Positions 24,222 to 33,209 of a DNA stretch of 64,000 nt are shown one piece after another. The DNA comes from Haloferax elongans ATCC BAA-1513. GTDB taxonomy: Archaea > Halobacteriota > Halobacteria > Halobacteriales > Haloferacaceae. Location: assembly GCF_000336755.1 (NCBI RefSeq), contig NZ_AOLK01000011.1, positions 327,440 through 391,439 on the forward strand, given 5' to 3'. Below the pieces are notes generated by a model that made no database searches, had not been told where the DNA came from, and saw nothing but the letters and a program-made list of their open reading frames with translations. The position numbers and the translations under genes are program-made. Within the stretch, counting starts at the first letter, position 1. Each line of letters begins with the position of its first letter.

Positions 24222-25313
24222 CTACTCCGAATACGTCGGAATCCGAAGCGACCGAGCGCCGCCTTCGACGAACGGGAGTGTCTCGCGGGTCGCCGCCACG
24301 CGCTCGCCATCGACCTCCACCGCCAACTCGTCGGTGTCGAGGTCGTACTCGACGAGTGCGAAGCCGATTGGCTCCTCACGCATCGGGCTCTCGACGGCGC
24401 GAGTCACTTCGCCGACGCTGTCGTCTCCGGCGAACACCTCGGCACCGGACTCCGGAAGGTCGTCGGCGCTGAAGCCGACGAGACGGCGCGACGGCCGACC
24501 GCGGTTTTCGACTTTCGAGACGACTTCTTGGCCGACGAAACAGCCCTTGTCGAAGTCGATGGCGTTGCGGACGCCGACGACGTTCGGGACGCGCCCGCGC
24601 AGTTCCGTCTCAAAGCGCGGCGTTCCGGCCTCGGCGGTGAGCGTGTCCCACGTCTGGTAGCCGAGGGGAACTGCCGGGTTGCCGTAGTGCAGGAGCGCCT
24701 CGAACACGTCTTCTGCGTCCTTCGCGCGGCAGATGATGCTGTAGCCCTCTTCGCCGGTCGGGTTGTCGGCGGCGACGACAGTCACACCCAACTCACCGCC
24801 GATAGACCCGCGAACGAACGTGAGTTCGGGTTCGGGCGCGCCCGCGTTTGCGAGGACGCTTGCGACCTTCTCTGTCGCCATCGCGCCGTGGACGCCGAAG
24901 ATGCCGAACTCGTCGGAAGCGTCGCGGATGCGGACGCGCTGGAGGAAGGTCTTCGAGCGCCATTCCTCGACGAGGGGTTCGGCGCGGTCCGGCGGAGTAA
25001 ACAGAAGCAGGCGCTCGCCGGCGTTGTAGATGTACATGTCCGTCTCGATGCGGCCGTCGGGGTCCAAGAGCAGCGCGTAGGCACCCTCGCCGTCTTCGGT
25101 CGGGACGGCGTTCGTGACGGCGTTGTCGACGTACTCGATTCGGTCCTCACCTTCGACGACGACGACGCCGTAGCCGTGTTCGATGACGCCGACGCCGTTT
25201 CGGACTGCGCGGTGCGTCCGTTCGGGGCGGCCGTAGTGGCTGACCACGTCGACACCACCGCGTGTTTCGAACGTCGCACCGTGGGACTCGTGAATCGAAG
25301 CGACGAGTGTCAT
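24222..25313 (-). CDS. YgfZ/GcvT-like folate-binding protein, 363 aa
   Basis: The diagnostic motif KGCFVGQE (about residues 255-262) identifies the YgfZ/IBA57 branch rather than true glycine-cleavage T-protein. The N-terminal part folds like GcvT, with YGRPERTHRAVRNGVGV near the start. YgfZ proteins use tetrahydrofolate to help maintain iron-sulfur enzymes. No glycine-cleavage partners lie nearby, which supports the YgfZ assignment. The length is normal. Confidence 0.85.
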   Translation of the reverse strand: MTLVASIHESHGATFETRGGVDVVSHYGRPERTHRAVRNGVGVIEHGYGVVVVEGEDRIEYVDNAVTNAVPTEDGEGAYALLLDPDGRIETDMYIYNAGERLLLFTPPDRAEPLVEEWRSKTFLQRVRIRDASDEFGIFGVHGAMATEKVASVLANAGAPEPELTFVRGSIGGELGVTVVAADNPTGEEGYSIICRAKDAEDVFEALLHYGNPAVPLGYQTWDTLTAEAGTPRFETELRGRVPNVVGVRNAIDFDKGCFVGQEVVSKVENRGRPSRRLVGFSADDLPESGAEVFAGDDSVGEVTRAVESPMREEPIGFALVEYDLDTDELAVEVDGERVAATRETLPFVEGGARSLRIPTYSE

Positions 25314-25466
25314 TACTCCCCGTTTGGCGTCAGCGGGTAAAACAGTCCCACTCTGCGGCAGGGTAGTCGCGGCCGAGTGATAGGCTGGTCGCGGTCGGGT
25401 GATAGGGTAGTCCCAGTCGGATAGTGGTCACCCAGACGGCCGCGTGAGGCGACGCGCCCGAGACAA

Positions 25467-25766
25467 TCAGAGACCCAATCGGTCGCGCACGCGGTCGAAC
25501 AACGATGCATCGGCTTCGACGCTCTCTCCGGGGTCGGGGACAACGCGGTCGTCAGGGTAGATGCGTACACCCTGGTGGTCTTCTTCCACCACGATGAGGC
25601 TCTCCGACTTCAGCGAAGACAGCGCGTCTTCGATGGTGTCGATGTCGGAGTCGACGGCGGCACGGAGTTCGAACACCGTCATCCCATCTTCGTGGCGGTC
25701 GACGAGCGCGTCGAGCACCGCGACTTCGATGTCGCGGCGGTTCCGAAACTCCCGCCTCGCTCTCAT
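25467..25766 (-). CDS. Winged-helix domain protein, 99 aa
   Basis: Residues of about 12-70 form a winged-helix pattern: a helix AVLDALVDRHEDG, then MTVFELRAAV, then DTIEDALSSLKSESLIVVEE, and a wing HQGVRIYP. The C-terminus is acidic. It is likely a transcriptional regulator, or a DNA-binding module without a sensor domain. Its promoter has a TATA-like AAGTAAACC and the 27-base element shared with 13120-13146. Confidence 0.65.
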   Translation of the reverse strand: MRARREFRNRRDIEVAVLDALVDRHEDGMTVFELRAAVDSDIDTIEDALSSLKSESLIVVEEDHQGVRIYPDDRVVPDPGESVEADASLFDRVRDRLGL

Positions 25767-25800
25767 AGTCGGTACATCGCCCGCATGAGGTTTACTTGTA

Positions 25801-25827
25801 CCGCCCGTCTGACGGGCGTCCGACGAA
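25801..25827. promoter_or_regulatory. Shared 27-base upstream element, copy B
   Basis: CCGCCCGTCTGACGGGCGT followed by CCGACGAA matches the copy at 13120-13146 at 24 of 27 positions. It contains a perfect inverted repeat CGCCCGT-CTG-ACGGGCG (25802-25818). It lies in the divergent gap between the winged-helix gene (ATG 25766) and the zinc-finger gene (ATG 25871), close enough to affect both. Confidence 0.55.
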
Positions 25828-25870
25828 CAGGAGGTACCTTTTTGTTCCAGAACCCCCGAATGCTCGCGTA

Positions 25871-26893
25871 ATGGGACTTACTTGCCGTCTTCTCGGGCAT
25901 TCCTACGGGGAACCCGAGACGGAACGGGAGCGCGAGGAACGAGGCGACGAGGTGGTCGTCTCGATTCGGGAGGTACAGGTGTGCTCGCGCTGCGGTCACG
26001 AACAGGTCATCAGTGAGAACAAGGAAGTAACCGCGATTCGGACGCCCGAGGAGGTGGGAATGACGGAAGCCGAGGTCGAGACGGCCGCGGCAGGGTTCGA
26101 ACCGGCCGACCCCGAACCGAGTCCTGCCCCCGACGAGTCGCCAATCGAGACTGCGCCCGACCCGGAGACGGAGGCGCAGGCCGATGTGAGCGCTGAAACG
26201 CCCTCCGAGCCAGCACAGACGCCCGCGTCGACGCCGGACGAGGCTGCGGCGTCGGCACCGGAGCAGACTCAGGCCCCGGACCAGACGGGCGACGAGAGCG
26301 CCGAGCAATTGGACGAACCGCCGGTCACTGACGACGCAATCATCCTCGACGACGATGACGACGAGTCGGGACGCGACCGGACGCAGTGGCCCGACGAGGT
26401 GGACGAGATGGACACCGAAGACCCCGTCCCGGAGACGCCGCCCGACGACGACGACGCGGAGTTCATCGACGCCGACGCGGCCGCCGAGGCATCTTCCGAC
26501 CCTGCATCCGACACGGGCCGACGTGACGCCGATGCGACCGGCCAGACGCAGACTCGCGAACACGGTGCGTGGCCCGAACAGCAGGGCGAAGACACCGGTT
26601 GGGACGCACAGCCCGACGACGGCGAGCCAATGTCGGTCTCCTTCGGCGGCGGCCTGCGCCCCGAGGCAAACGGGGCTGTCGACTCCGACTCGAACGACGA
26701 GTACATCGAGGCTGCGGACGACGAGTTCGTGCGCGCCGACGACCCGAACCTCGGCACCGAGACGCCCGACGAGGCAGTCGAGTACTACTGTCCGAACTGC
26801 GGCCACTCCCGCGGTGCCTCCGCGTCGTCGATGCGCGCGGGCGACATCTGCCCCGAGTGCCGAAAAGGATATATCGCCGAGCGACAGGCCTGA
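25871..26893 (+). CDS. Acidic protein with terminal zinc motifs, 340 aa
   Basis: The N-terminal MGLTCRLLGHSYGEPE and CSRCGHEQ, together with the C-terminal CPNCGHS ... CPECRKGY, make two zinc-ribbon-like units. They are separated by about 240 residues rich in Asp, Glu, Pro and Ala that must be disordered. The start is ATG 25871 after a TATA-like CTTTTTG. This layout is known in haloarchaeal proteins of unknown function. It may be a scaffold that joins partners through its two ends. Confidence 0.65.
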   Translation: MGLTCRLLGHSYGEPETEREREERGDEVVVSIREVQVCSRCGHEQVISENKEVTAIRTPEEVGMTEAEVETAAAGFEPADPEPSPAPDESPIETAPDPETEAQADVSAETPSEPAQTPASTPDEAAASAPEQTQAPDQTGDESAEQLDEPPVTDDAIILDDDDDESGRDRTQWPDEVDEMDTEDPVPETPPDDDDAEFIDADAAAEASSDPASDTGRRDADATGQTQTREHGAWPEQQGEDTGWDAQPDDGEPMSVSFGGGLRPEANGAVDSDSNDEYIEAADDEFVRADDPNLGTETPDEAVEYYCPNCGHSRGASASSMRAGDICPECRKGYIAERQA

Positions 26894-26964
26894 CCCCCGT
26901 CACGCCGTCGCAGGCTTCGTAGAGTCACGAAACAGGTAAACCACCGGCTATCGAAAGAGCGCCC

Positions 26965-27345
26965 ATGAAGGAATACAAGATGCGTCGTGGGGAGACGCTC
27001 GAAGAGCGGGTCCCGGACATGGAAGCGACTGTCGAGGACTACTTCGGCCCCATCACCGAGACCGAGGAGTACAAAGGAAGCGACCTCTACGTCGTCGGCG
27101 AACCGAAGAATCCCGTCTTCCAGCGCGTCGTCGTCGGCGCGGTGAAGTACAGCGGGAAGAAAGACCGCCTCGCGGTCAACTTCGAAGAGGCCGACCCGAC
27201 CGAACTCGGCCCGGACGACCTCGAAGCCGCCGGTGAGGCCGTCAGCGCAAAGAACGACTTCCTTCTCGAAGCGACGGGCCGCGACGCCAAATCGCGCCGC
27301 GACTCCATGAAGCGCGCCGTCGAAGACGACGCGCCGGACTACTGA
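26965..27345 (+). CDS. Conserved haloarchaeal protein (DUF5611-like), 126 aa
   Basis: It is a small soluble alpha/beta protein with alternating charged residues. Features include MKEYKMRRGETLEERVPDME at the N-terminus, the strand FQRVVVGAVKYSGKKDRLAV, and a C-terminal helix with RDAKSRRDSMKRAVEDD. No catalytic motif is visible. I believe it matches a haloarchaeal domain of unknown function, but the number is from memory. It stands alone. Confidence 0.65.
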   Translation: MKEYKMRRGETLEERVPDMEATVEDYFGPITETEEYKGSDLYVVGEPKNPVFQRVVVGAVKYSGKKDRLAVNFEEADPTELGPDDLEAAGEAVSAKNDFLLEATGRDAKSRRDSMKRAVEDDAPDY

Positions 27346-27424
27346 TACGTCGGCTGCGACTCGATTTCTCTCACCAATCACGTCCAGAGCGACAGCGCCC
27401 GCGATGTGCGCGCGCCGACCCACG

Positions 27425-28165
27425 TCAGAGTCGTTCGGGTAACCACCCGCCGTCGACTTCGATGTTCTCGCCGCTCACGTAGTCCGACGCGGGATGCAGG
27501 AAGAACAGCATTGCCTGTGCGATATCGTCGGTCGACGCCCACCGACCGCGGGGGGCCTCGTCCGGGAATTTGTCCGAGTTCTCGACGACGTACGGCGAGA
27601 CGGCGTTCACGGTGATGCCGTCGTCCGTGGTGTCGGCAGCGAGCATTCGCGTGAACATCAGAACGCCCGTCTTGGCGACGAAGTACGGGAAGTTGACGGG
27701 GTAGACGAGCGCTTTCTCGCTGCCGGCGTAGCCGACGTTGACGATGCGGCCGAACCCGGCGTCGCGCATGGGGCCGAGCGCGCGCTTCGAACAGAGATAC
27801 GTCCCGTAGAAGTTCGTCTCGACGACCGTCTGCCACGTCTCGAAGTCGATGTCTTCCCAGTGTTGCGGTGCGAACGCGCCGACGTTGTTGACGAGCGCAG
27901 TAACCGGACCAAGGTCGGCCTCGACCGCGTCGAAGAGCGCGTCCACGTCATCGGGGTCGGTCACGTCGCCGGAGACGGTCGTCGCGTCGGATGCACCGCG
28001 TTCGAGCGCCTCTTCCATCGTCGCCGTCGCCTCCGCCTCGCTCGTGTTGTAATGCACTGCCACCGACGCGCCCGCGTCGGCGGTCGCGAGGAGGAGGTCG
28101 CGACCGACACCCTTCGCACTGCCTGTCACCAACACCACGTGGTCCGAGAGGTCGACCGAGAGCAT
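27425..28165 (-). CDS. SDR-family oxidoreductase, 246 aa
   Basis: The NAD(P)-binding motif TGSAKGVGR (residues of about 14-22), NNVGAF (about 90) and the catalytic Tyr-x-x-x-Lys in YFVAK (about 160) are present. The C-terminus DYVSGENIEVDGGW is the usual SDR ending. Many family members are 3-oxoacyl reductases or alcohol dehydrogenases; the substrate cannot be told from sequence. It diverges from the stress-protein gene across a palindromic gap. Confidence 0.85.
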   Translation of the reverse strand: MLSVDLSDHVVLVTGSAKGVGRDLLLATADAGASVAVHYNTSEAEATATMEEALERGASDATTVSGDVTDPDDVDALFDAVEADLGPVTALVNNVGAFAPQHWEDIDFETWQTVVETNFYGTYLCSKRALGPMRDAGFGRIVNVGYAGSEKALVYPVNFPYFVAKTGVLMFTRMLAADTTDDGITVNAVSPYVVENSDKFPDEAPRGRWASTDDIAQAMLFFLHPASDYVSGENIEVDGGWLPERL

Positions 28166-28223
28166 ACGTCGATGTCGGTGTCGGGAACCAAAGACACACC
28201 GACCGAACCGACAAATATCTGGA

Positions 28224-28307
28224 CCGAAGTAAGATACATAGTGCTAACAAACGTCATACTAGCGACGAGCGACTGCGACACCGACAGTCGCAAAATTCTT
28301 ACTTCGG
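28224..28307. promoter_or_regulatory. Nested palindromes between SDR and stress-protein genes
   Basis: A perfect 11-base inverted repeat CCGAAGTAAGA (28224-28234) and TCTTACTTCGG (28297-28307) encloses a second one, GCGACTG (28269-28275) and CAGTCGC (28285-28291). The gap separates divergent genes, and both promoters must lie close by. It may bind a dimeric regulator at two sites, or form a cruciform. Confidence 0.5.
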
Positions 28308-28360
28308 AACTGAGTAAATTCTCCGCCACGGTTAAGTAGGCCGAGAGCGAACCGACTGGT

Positions 28361-28819
28361 ATGGCTATCGAAACTATCTTACTCGCCGTCGGTGCCGGAG
28401 ACACCGACCGACTCGACCGACTCGCAGAGGAGACAATCGACGTCGCCGGTCCGACCGGCGCGACCGTGGTCATCGGCCACGTCTTCACGAAAAGCGAGTA
28501 CAACGACGCACTGGACAACCTCGACTTCGACGTAACGGCCGAAGAGGTATCCGGCGACGACGTCGCCCGCCGACACGCGACCGTCCGAGACATCGTTAAG
28601 AAACTCGAAGAGGCGGACGTCGACTATATCGTCCGAGGGGCTGTCGGCGACTACGCCGACGAACTCGTCGCCCTCGCAAAGGACATCGACGCCGACCGCC
28701 TTCTCGTCGGTGGTCGGAAGCGCTCTCCCGCTGGAAAGGCCGTCTTCGGAAGCCTCGCACAGGAAGTCATGCTCGAATCTCCGTGCCCAGTGACGTTCGT
28801 CCGCGCAGATACCAAGTAA
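28361..28819 (+). CDS. Universal stress protein (ATP-binding type), 152 aa
   Basis: The fold starts with METILLAVG-type residues (AIETILLAVGAGD). The nucleotide motif GGRKRSPAGKAVFGS is followed by AQEVMLESPCPVTFVR, matching the G-2x-G-9x-G-S pattern of ATP-binding UspA proteins. Such proteins act as small stress-response regulators or chaperones. The start ATG 28361 lies after the palindromic divergent promoter. It is one of two Usp genes in the window (the other is at 57986-58435). Confidence 0.9.
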   Translation: MAIETILLAVGAGDTDRLDRLAEETIDVAGPTGATVVIGHVFTKSEYNDALDNLDFDVTAEEVSGDDVARRHATVRDIVKKLEEADVDYIVRGAVGDYADELVALAKDIDADRLLVGGRKRSPAGKAVFGSLAQEVMLESPCPVTFVRADTK

Positions 28820-28889
28820 GTTCCACTGGTATTCGTCGTTTCTGTCATTTCTGCGATACGCACATGGTTCGGCGCGTCGTCACGTCTGT

Positions 28890-29570
28890 ATGGACTACTC
28901 TATCGAGTACCGGCCATCGTTCGCCCTCCTAACTGTCTCCCTCGGTGAGGGGGAGTCGATACGCGCCGAAGCGGGTGCGATGGTGAGTTACGACGAGGGA
29001 ATCGACATCGAGACGAGTGCGCAGGGCGGCCTACTCGGGTCGCTCAAGCGCAGCGTCCTCGGCGGCGAATCGTTCTTCCAGAACACGTTCACCGCGACGA
29101 CACCCGGAGAAGTCTCGTTCGCCCCGCCGCTTCCCGGTGACGTCGTCGAGAGCCACCTCTCGGACGAGGTGTTGTATGTCCAGTCTGGGTCGTATCTTGC
29201 CTCCGATACGGCCCTCGACCTCGACACCTCTTTCGGCGGTGCGCGCACCTTCTTCGGGAGTGAAGGGCTGTTTCTCCTGAAACTGGAGGGCACCGGCGAC
29301 GCGTTCCTGTCGAGTTACGGCGCGATTCACGAAGTCGAACTCGACGAAGGGCAGAAGTACACGGTCGATACCGGCCACATCGTCGCCTTCGACGGCACGA
29401 CGAACTTTGACGTCGAGCGCGTCGGGGGGCTGAAATCCACCTTGTTCAGCGGTGAGGGACTGGTCTGTACGTTCACCGGCCCGGGGTCGGTCTGGTTGCA
29501 ATCGCGGAGCATGGACGCGTTCCTCTCGTGGCTCATCCCGCAACTGCCGACGGGCAACTCCTCGCAGTAG
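28890..29570 (+). CDS. TIGR00266/AIM24-family protein, 226 aa
   Basis: The typical opening YRPSFALLTVSL ... IRAEAGAMVSYDEGI and the inner repeats GGLLGSLKRSVLGGESFFQN and LKSTLFSGEGLVCTFTGPG define the family. It is a beta-rich trimer-forming fold with no known catalytic site. Mitochondrial AIM24 affects membrane organisation; the archaeal role is unknown. The C-terminal helix MDAFLSWLIPQLP may contact membranes. The gene stands alone. Confidence 0.85.
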   Translation: MDYSIEYRPSFALLTVSLGEGESIRAEAGAMVSYDEGIDIETSAQGGLLGSLKRSVLGGESFFQNTFTATTPGEVSFAPPLPGDVVESHLSDEVLYVQSGSYLASDTALDLDTSFGGARTFFGSEGLFLLKLEGTGDAFLSSYGAIHEVELDEGQKYTVDTGHIVAFDGTTNFDVERVGGLKSTLFSGEGLVCTFTGPGSVWLQSRSMDAFLSWLIPQLPTGNSSQ

Positions 29571-29725
29571 ACACGAACAACCTCTCGCAGGAGGCTACCA
29601 CGTCGCTCGGCGCGGTAGACCCCGAATACTTCGCCGCAGCACATTTTGTGAATCGCTATCGGACACCGAGTAAATCTGCAGTAAATCCCGCTTAGTTAAG
29701 TGCCGCGCGAATCCCTATGCAGTCA

Positions 29726-30694
29726 ATGGCGTACTACGTGGGCGTCGACCTGGGAGCGACGAACGTCCGTGCGGTCGTCGCCGACGGCGAGGGAACACTC
29801 CTCGGACAGGCGCGCGACCGGACGCCGCGAGGGCCGACCGGTATCGCAGTCACCGAGGCAGTCCTCGGCGTCGTCCGTGAGGCGTGTGGTGAAGCAGGTA
29901 TCGACCCGAGCGACGCGGTCGCGGCCGGTATCGGCGCGATTGGCCCGCTCGACTTGGCCGAAGGTGCAGTGGAGAACCCGGCGAACCTTCCCGACACTAT
30001 CGACCGGATTCCGTTGACCGGCCCGCTGTCGGTCCTTCTCGACACCGACGAGGTGTATCTCCACAACGACACGAACGCCGGTGTCATCGGCGAGCGCTTC
30101 CACTCCGACCGCAACCCCGACGATATGGTGTATCTCACCATCTCCTCGGGTATCGGCGCTGGTGTCTGTGTGGACGGCCACGTCCTCGCCGGGTGGGACG
30201 GCAACGCTGGCGAAGTCGGTCACATGACGCTCGACCCCCACGGATTCATGACGTGTGGCTGTGGTCACGATGGCCACTGGGAAGGATACTGTTCCGGGAA
30301 CAACATCCCGAAATACGCGCGCGAACTTCACGAAGAAGACCCGGTCGAAACCTCGCTGCCGATAGACGACCCCGACTTTTCTGCGGTCGATGTGTTCGAA
30401 CACGCTGGTGACGACGACTTCGCCGACCACGTCGTCAAGCAAGTCGCTCACTGGAACGCGATGGGCGTGGCGAACATCGTCCACTCGTACGCGCCGCTTA
30501 TCATCTACGTGGGTGGCGCAGTCGCACTCAACAACCCGGAACTCGTGTTGAACCCGATACGAGAGCAGATGAGCGAGATGGTCATGTCGAACATTCCCGA
30601 GATTCAGCTGACGACGCTGGGCGACGAAGTCGTGGTCGAGGGGGCGCTCGCGAGTGCGATGACCGCTGGCACTGGTGACCGCTCGCGGCTGTAA
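29726..30694 (+). CDS. glk: ROK-family glucokinase, about 322 aa
   Basis: The ATP-binding GVDLGATNVRAV (residues 5-16), GDLGATN-type sugar box and ROK signature GEVGHMTLDPHG ... CGCGHDGHWE with zinc-binding cysteines are clear. It phosphorylates glucose at carbon 6; in haloarchaea the product can feed other routes alongside the semi-phosphorylative Entner-Doudoroff pathway. ATG 29726 (MAYYVGVDLG) is preferred; ATG 29717 adds three residues. The last 28 bases including the stop are duplicated 59 bases downstream. Confidence 0.88.
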   Translation: MAYYVGVDLGATNVRAVVADGEGTLLGQARDRTPRGPTGIAVTEAVLGVVREACGEAGIDPSDAVAAGIGAIGPLDLAEGAVENPANLPDTIDRIPLTGPLSVLLDTDEVYLHNDTNAGVIGERFHSDRNPDDMVYLTISSGIGAGVCVDGHVLAGWDGNAGEVGHMTLDPHGFMTCGCGHDGHWEGYCSGNNIPKYARELHEEDPVETSLPIDDPDFSAVDVFEHAGDDDFADHVVKQVAHWNAMGVANIVHSYAPLIIYVGGAVALNNPELVLNPIREQMSEMVMSNIPEIQLTTLGDEVVVEGALASAMTAGTGDRSRL

Positions 30695-30753
30695 GGCCGC
30701 AGATATTCACCAGTGGGAGCGCTGGTGGCACTGGTGACCGCTCGCGGCTGTAA
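30667..30753. repeat. 28-base direct repeat at the glucokinase 3' end
   Basis: The sequence starting TGGCACTGGTGACCGCTCGC occurs at 30667-30694, where it encodes the last residues and stop of the kinase, and again, perfectly, at 30726-30753. The spacer holds CACCAG ... CTGGTG, which can pair. It may be a segmental duplication or part of a terminator. Confidence 0.65.
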
Positions 30754-31191
30754 AACGATACGTCTGGCAGACACAACTTCGAGAACGAGCTGAGGTCGAA
30801 CGATAATTCGACACCTCTCCCCCGCCGCTGTGTTGCGACGAGCCGAACCGAGCACCCCGAATAGTATTATCTCGATTGATATTCGATGGTACAGGCTTAT
30901 AATCCCCGTGTGGGATACTCGAGGTGTGCACCCGTCGCCGCCGAGAGACGCGGTGCGGTCGTCGATGGTCCCGTTCCCATCGCCGACGACGGTGCACGGG
31001 CGTTCCACCGGAAGCTAGGACGGGATTCGGTCGGCACCTCCCCCCACCACCACTGCCGACCGTTCGACACCGTCGGCGGTTTCCCACCACCCACCCACCC
31101 ACCGCCGGTCGGTGTCGTACCATTCTCACCCCTTTCGCCTCCCGAGCGTGGCGTCCGTCCGACTTTTCTCCTCTCCGCACCGAGGACGTGT
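30754..31191. other. Long gap before the LVIVD-repeat gene
   Basis: No convincing gene was found here. A TATA-like CTTATAATC lies at about 30896-30904, nearly 300 bases before the start codon of the next gene, which would imply a long leader. Complementary stretches such as TGCACCCGTCGCC/GGTGCACGGG and GGTCGGCAC/GACCGACGG-type segments could fold. A structured leader or small RNA is possible, but I could not match any known RNA family. Confidence 0.3.
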
Positions 31192-32676
31192 GTGGACCGT
31201 CGCCAGTTCCTCCGCGTAACCGGCGGTGCCCTCTTTGCAGGCTCCGTCGGTGCGTCCCACCGTGCTGCCGCCCACCCCGGCCCCTTCGAACCGCTCGGCC
31301 GCGTCGATATCGAGGGTGCGAAAGAAGCCGTTTGCTCGGCCGACGGCCAGACCGCGTTCGTCGCCGCGACGACGGGCTACGTGACGGTCGATATCTCGAC
31401 ACCCGACAGGCCGACTGTCCTCGCCGAGCGACGAAACCGTCTTTCCGACCACGATGACGGCCCGCTTCGAGGTATCTTCGACGTCAAACTCGACGGCGAC
31501 ACGTTGCTCGTTGTCGGCCCGGCGAACCCGATTCCGGGCGCTGTGTCCGGCGTCCTCGTCGTGGACGTGTCGGACCCGAGCGACCCGACCGAACAGGCCT
31601 TCTACGAGACTGACTTTCCGATTCACAACTGCTTCGCCGCCGACGGGCGGGCGTACCTCACGGCCAACGACGGCGACAGGAACCCTCTTGTCGTCCTCGA
31701 CGTCGAAACCGGAGCCGAACTCGGCCGCTGGTCACTCGTCTCGGAAGACAGCCAGTGGGCCGAAGTTGGGTCGTCGGTGCGGGCAATCCACGACGTGTGG
31801 GTGCACGACGACGTGGTGTTCATCGCGCACTGGGACGCCGGTACGTGGATGGTCGACGTATCCGACCCAACGAACCCGACGACGCTCGGGTCCATCTCTC
31901 CCGGTGACCCCGCGGAACTCGCCGGTCTTTCGGGGCGAGAGCGTCGCCGCGTCGGGCGAACTCCTCCGGGGAATCATCACTACGTCGCCACCGACGACTC
32001 GGGCGACCTGCTCGGCATCGGCATCGAGTCGTGGGCACTCGAAGTCGAACGTGACGACGGGGAGACGAGCGACGAGACGACCACGCCATCGACCGAACTC
32101 GTCGGTGGACCAGGTGGTGTCGAACTGTGGGACGTGTCGGACCCGACAGCTCCGGTACAGCGTTCGACTATCGACCCACCGGCGAGTCCAGACCCGACGC
32201 TGGGTGGCGTTTGGACCACCGCGCACAACTTCGATTTCCACGACAGCCGCCTCTATACGTCGTGGTATCGCGGCGGCGTGAAGCGCCACGACGTGTCGGA
32301 CCCGAGCGACCCGGTCGAACTCGCGTGGTGGCGCGACCCGGACCAGACGAACTTCTGGACCGCGCAGTACGCCTATCCCTTCGCCGACGAGGGCGTCTTC
32401 GTCGCATCCAGCTGGGGCTTCGACGACGTGCCGGGCGCGCTCTATACTTTCCCCGACCACGCTGGCGAACAACTCAACCCACCGGCGCTCGCCCCCGAGA
32501 CGAAGACCGACTCGCTCGTCAACACGCCGACGGAGACGTCCCAGTCGAGCAACGGGAGTGCGCCCGAGACGGCGACATCGGCCACGAACGCACCCGGATT
32601 CGGGGTTGGCGTCGGCGCTGCGGCACTCGGGGCCGCAGGCCTGTGGTATCGACACCGCGCCCGCCGCGAGGACTGA
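31192..32676 (+). CDS. Secreted LVIVD-repeat protein with Tat signal and PGF-CTERM, 494 aa
   Basis: GTG 31192 opens a twin-arginine signal ([17 protein letters not shown]). LVIVD-type repeats such as [27 protein letters not shown] and [11 protein letters not shown] follow and form a beta-propeller. A Thr/Ser-rich stretch leads to [19 protein letters not shown] and RHRARRED, which matches the PGF-CTERM sorting signal cleaved by archaeosortase A. It is thus exported folded and lipid-anchored to the cell surface. An upstream extension lacks coding character. Confidence 0.8.
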   Translation: MDRRQFLRVTGGALFAGSVGASHRAAAHPGPFEPLGRVDIEGAKEAVCSADGQTAFVAATTGYVTVDISTPDRPTVLAERRNRLSDHDDGPLRGIFDVKLDGDTLLVVGPANPIPGAVSGVLVVDVSDPSDPTEQAFYETDFPIHNCFAADGRAYLTANDGDRNPLVVLDVETGAELGRWSLVSEDSQWAEVGSSVRAIHDVWVHDDVVFIAHWDAGTWMVDVSDPTNPTTLGSISPGDPAELAGLSGRERRRVGRTPPGNHHYVATDDSGDLLGIGIESWALEVERDDGETSDETTTPSTELVGGPGGVELWDVSDPTAPVQRSTIDPPASPDPTLGGVWTTAHNFDFHDSRLYTSWYRGGVKRHDVSDPSDPVELAWWRDPDQTNFWTAQYAYPFADEGVFVASSWGFDDVPGALYTFPDHAGEQLNPPALAPETKTDSLVNTPTETSQSSNGSAPETATSATNAPGFGVGVGAAALGAAGLWYRHRARRED

Positions 32677-32789
32677 CTCGACCCGCAAGACCGAATCTAT
32701 CACGAACGACCGCGACAGCCTTTCTCTCACCCGGCCGCGCGGTGGGAGAACCGTTCCATTCTAATCCGTGGGATTCGAAGCTTCGAGAC

Positions 32790-33122
32790 ATGAGCGACGA
32801 GTCGGAGACTCTCAAAGAGCGCGTCGAGACGTGGATGGTGGGTCAGATGCCCATCATCCAGATGCACGGCGGCAACAGCGTCGTGCGAAAGGCCGACCCA
32901 GAGACAGGCGAGGTCGTCGTCGAACTGGGTGGGGCCTGCGCCGGCTGCGGCATCTCCAACATCACCGCACAGAACATCCAGTCCGACCTCATCATGACGT
33001 TCGACGAGATTCAGGACGTACAGGTCAAAGTCCCCAGTTCGGGCGACCACGGTAGCAGCACCGTCGAAGGCGGCCGCGGCGGCGAGGTGCAGTACGGGAC
33101 CGAAGACCCCGGTCACTTCTAA
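32790..33122 (+). CDS. NifU C-terminal-domain (Nfu-type) iron-sulfur protein, 110 aa
   Basis: [10 protein letters not shown] (about residues 47-56) carries the CxxC that holds a bridging 4Fe-4S cluster in Nfu proteins. It is followed by the usual amphipathic helix. These proteins deliver clusters to target enzymes. ATG 32790 (MSDESETL) is chosen; the long frame upstream is an antisense-free extension into the intergenic region and lacks family similarity. The C-terminus is Gly-rich and disordered. Confidence 0.85.
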   Translation: MSDESETLKERVETWMVGQMPIIQMHGGNSVVRKADPETGEVVVELGGACAGCGISNITAQNIQSDLIMTFDEIQDVQVKVPSSGDHGSSTVEGGRGGEVQYGTEDPGHF

Positions 33123-33209
33123 GCTCTCGGAGTTCTCCGTTCGAACCCTGAACCCACTCTGCAGAAGGATATTGTAGCTCACCAGCGTGGTATTCACATT
33201 GGTGACACG

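Noticed and set aside
30886-31191. N-terminal extension of the LVIVD-repeat protein
   Set aside because: The Tat signal must be N-terminal, so translation should begin at GTG 31192; the extension is Pro/Arg-rich noise.
30754-31191. SRP RNA or RNase P RNA gene
   Set aside because: Stems exist, but the conserved core words I know for these RNAs were not found.
32127-32789. Long frame before the NifU-domain protein
   Set aside because: It overlaps the LVIVD-repeat gene on the same strand in another frame and lacks any similarity; ATG 32790 fits the family length.
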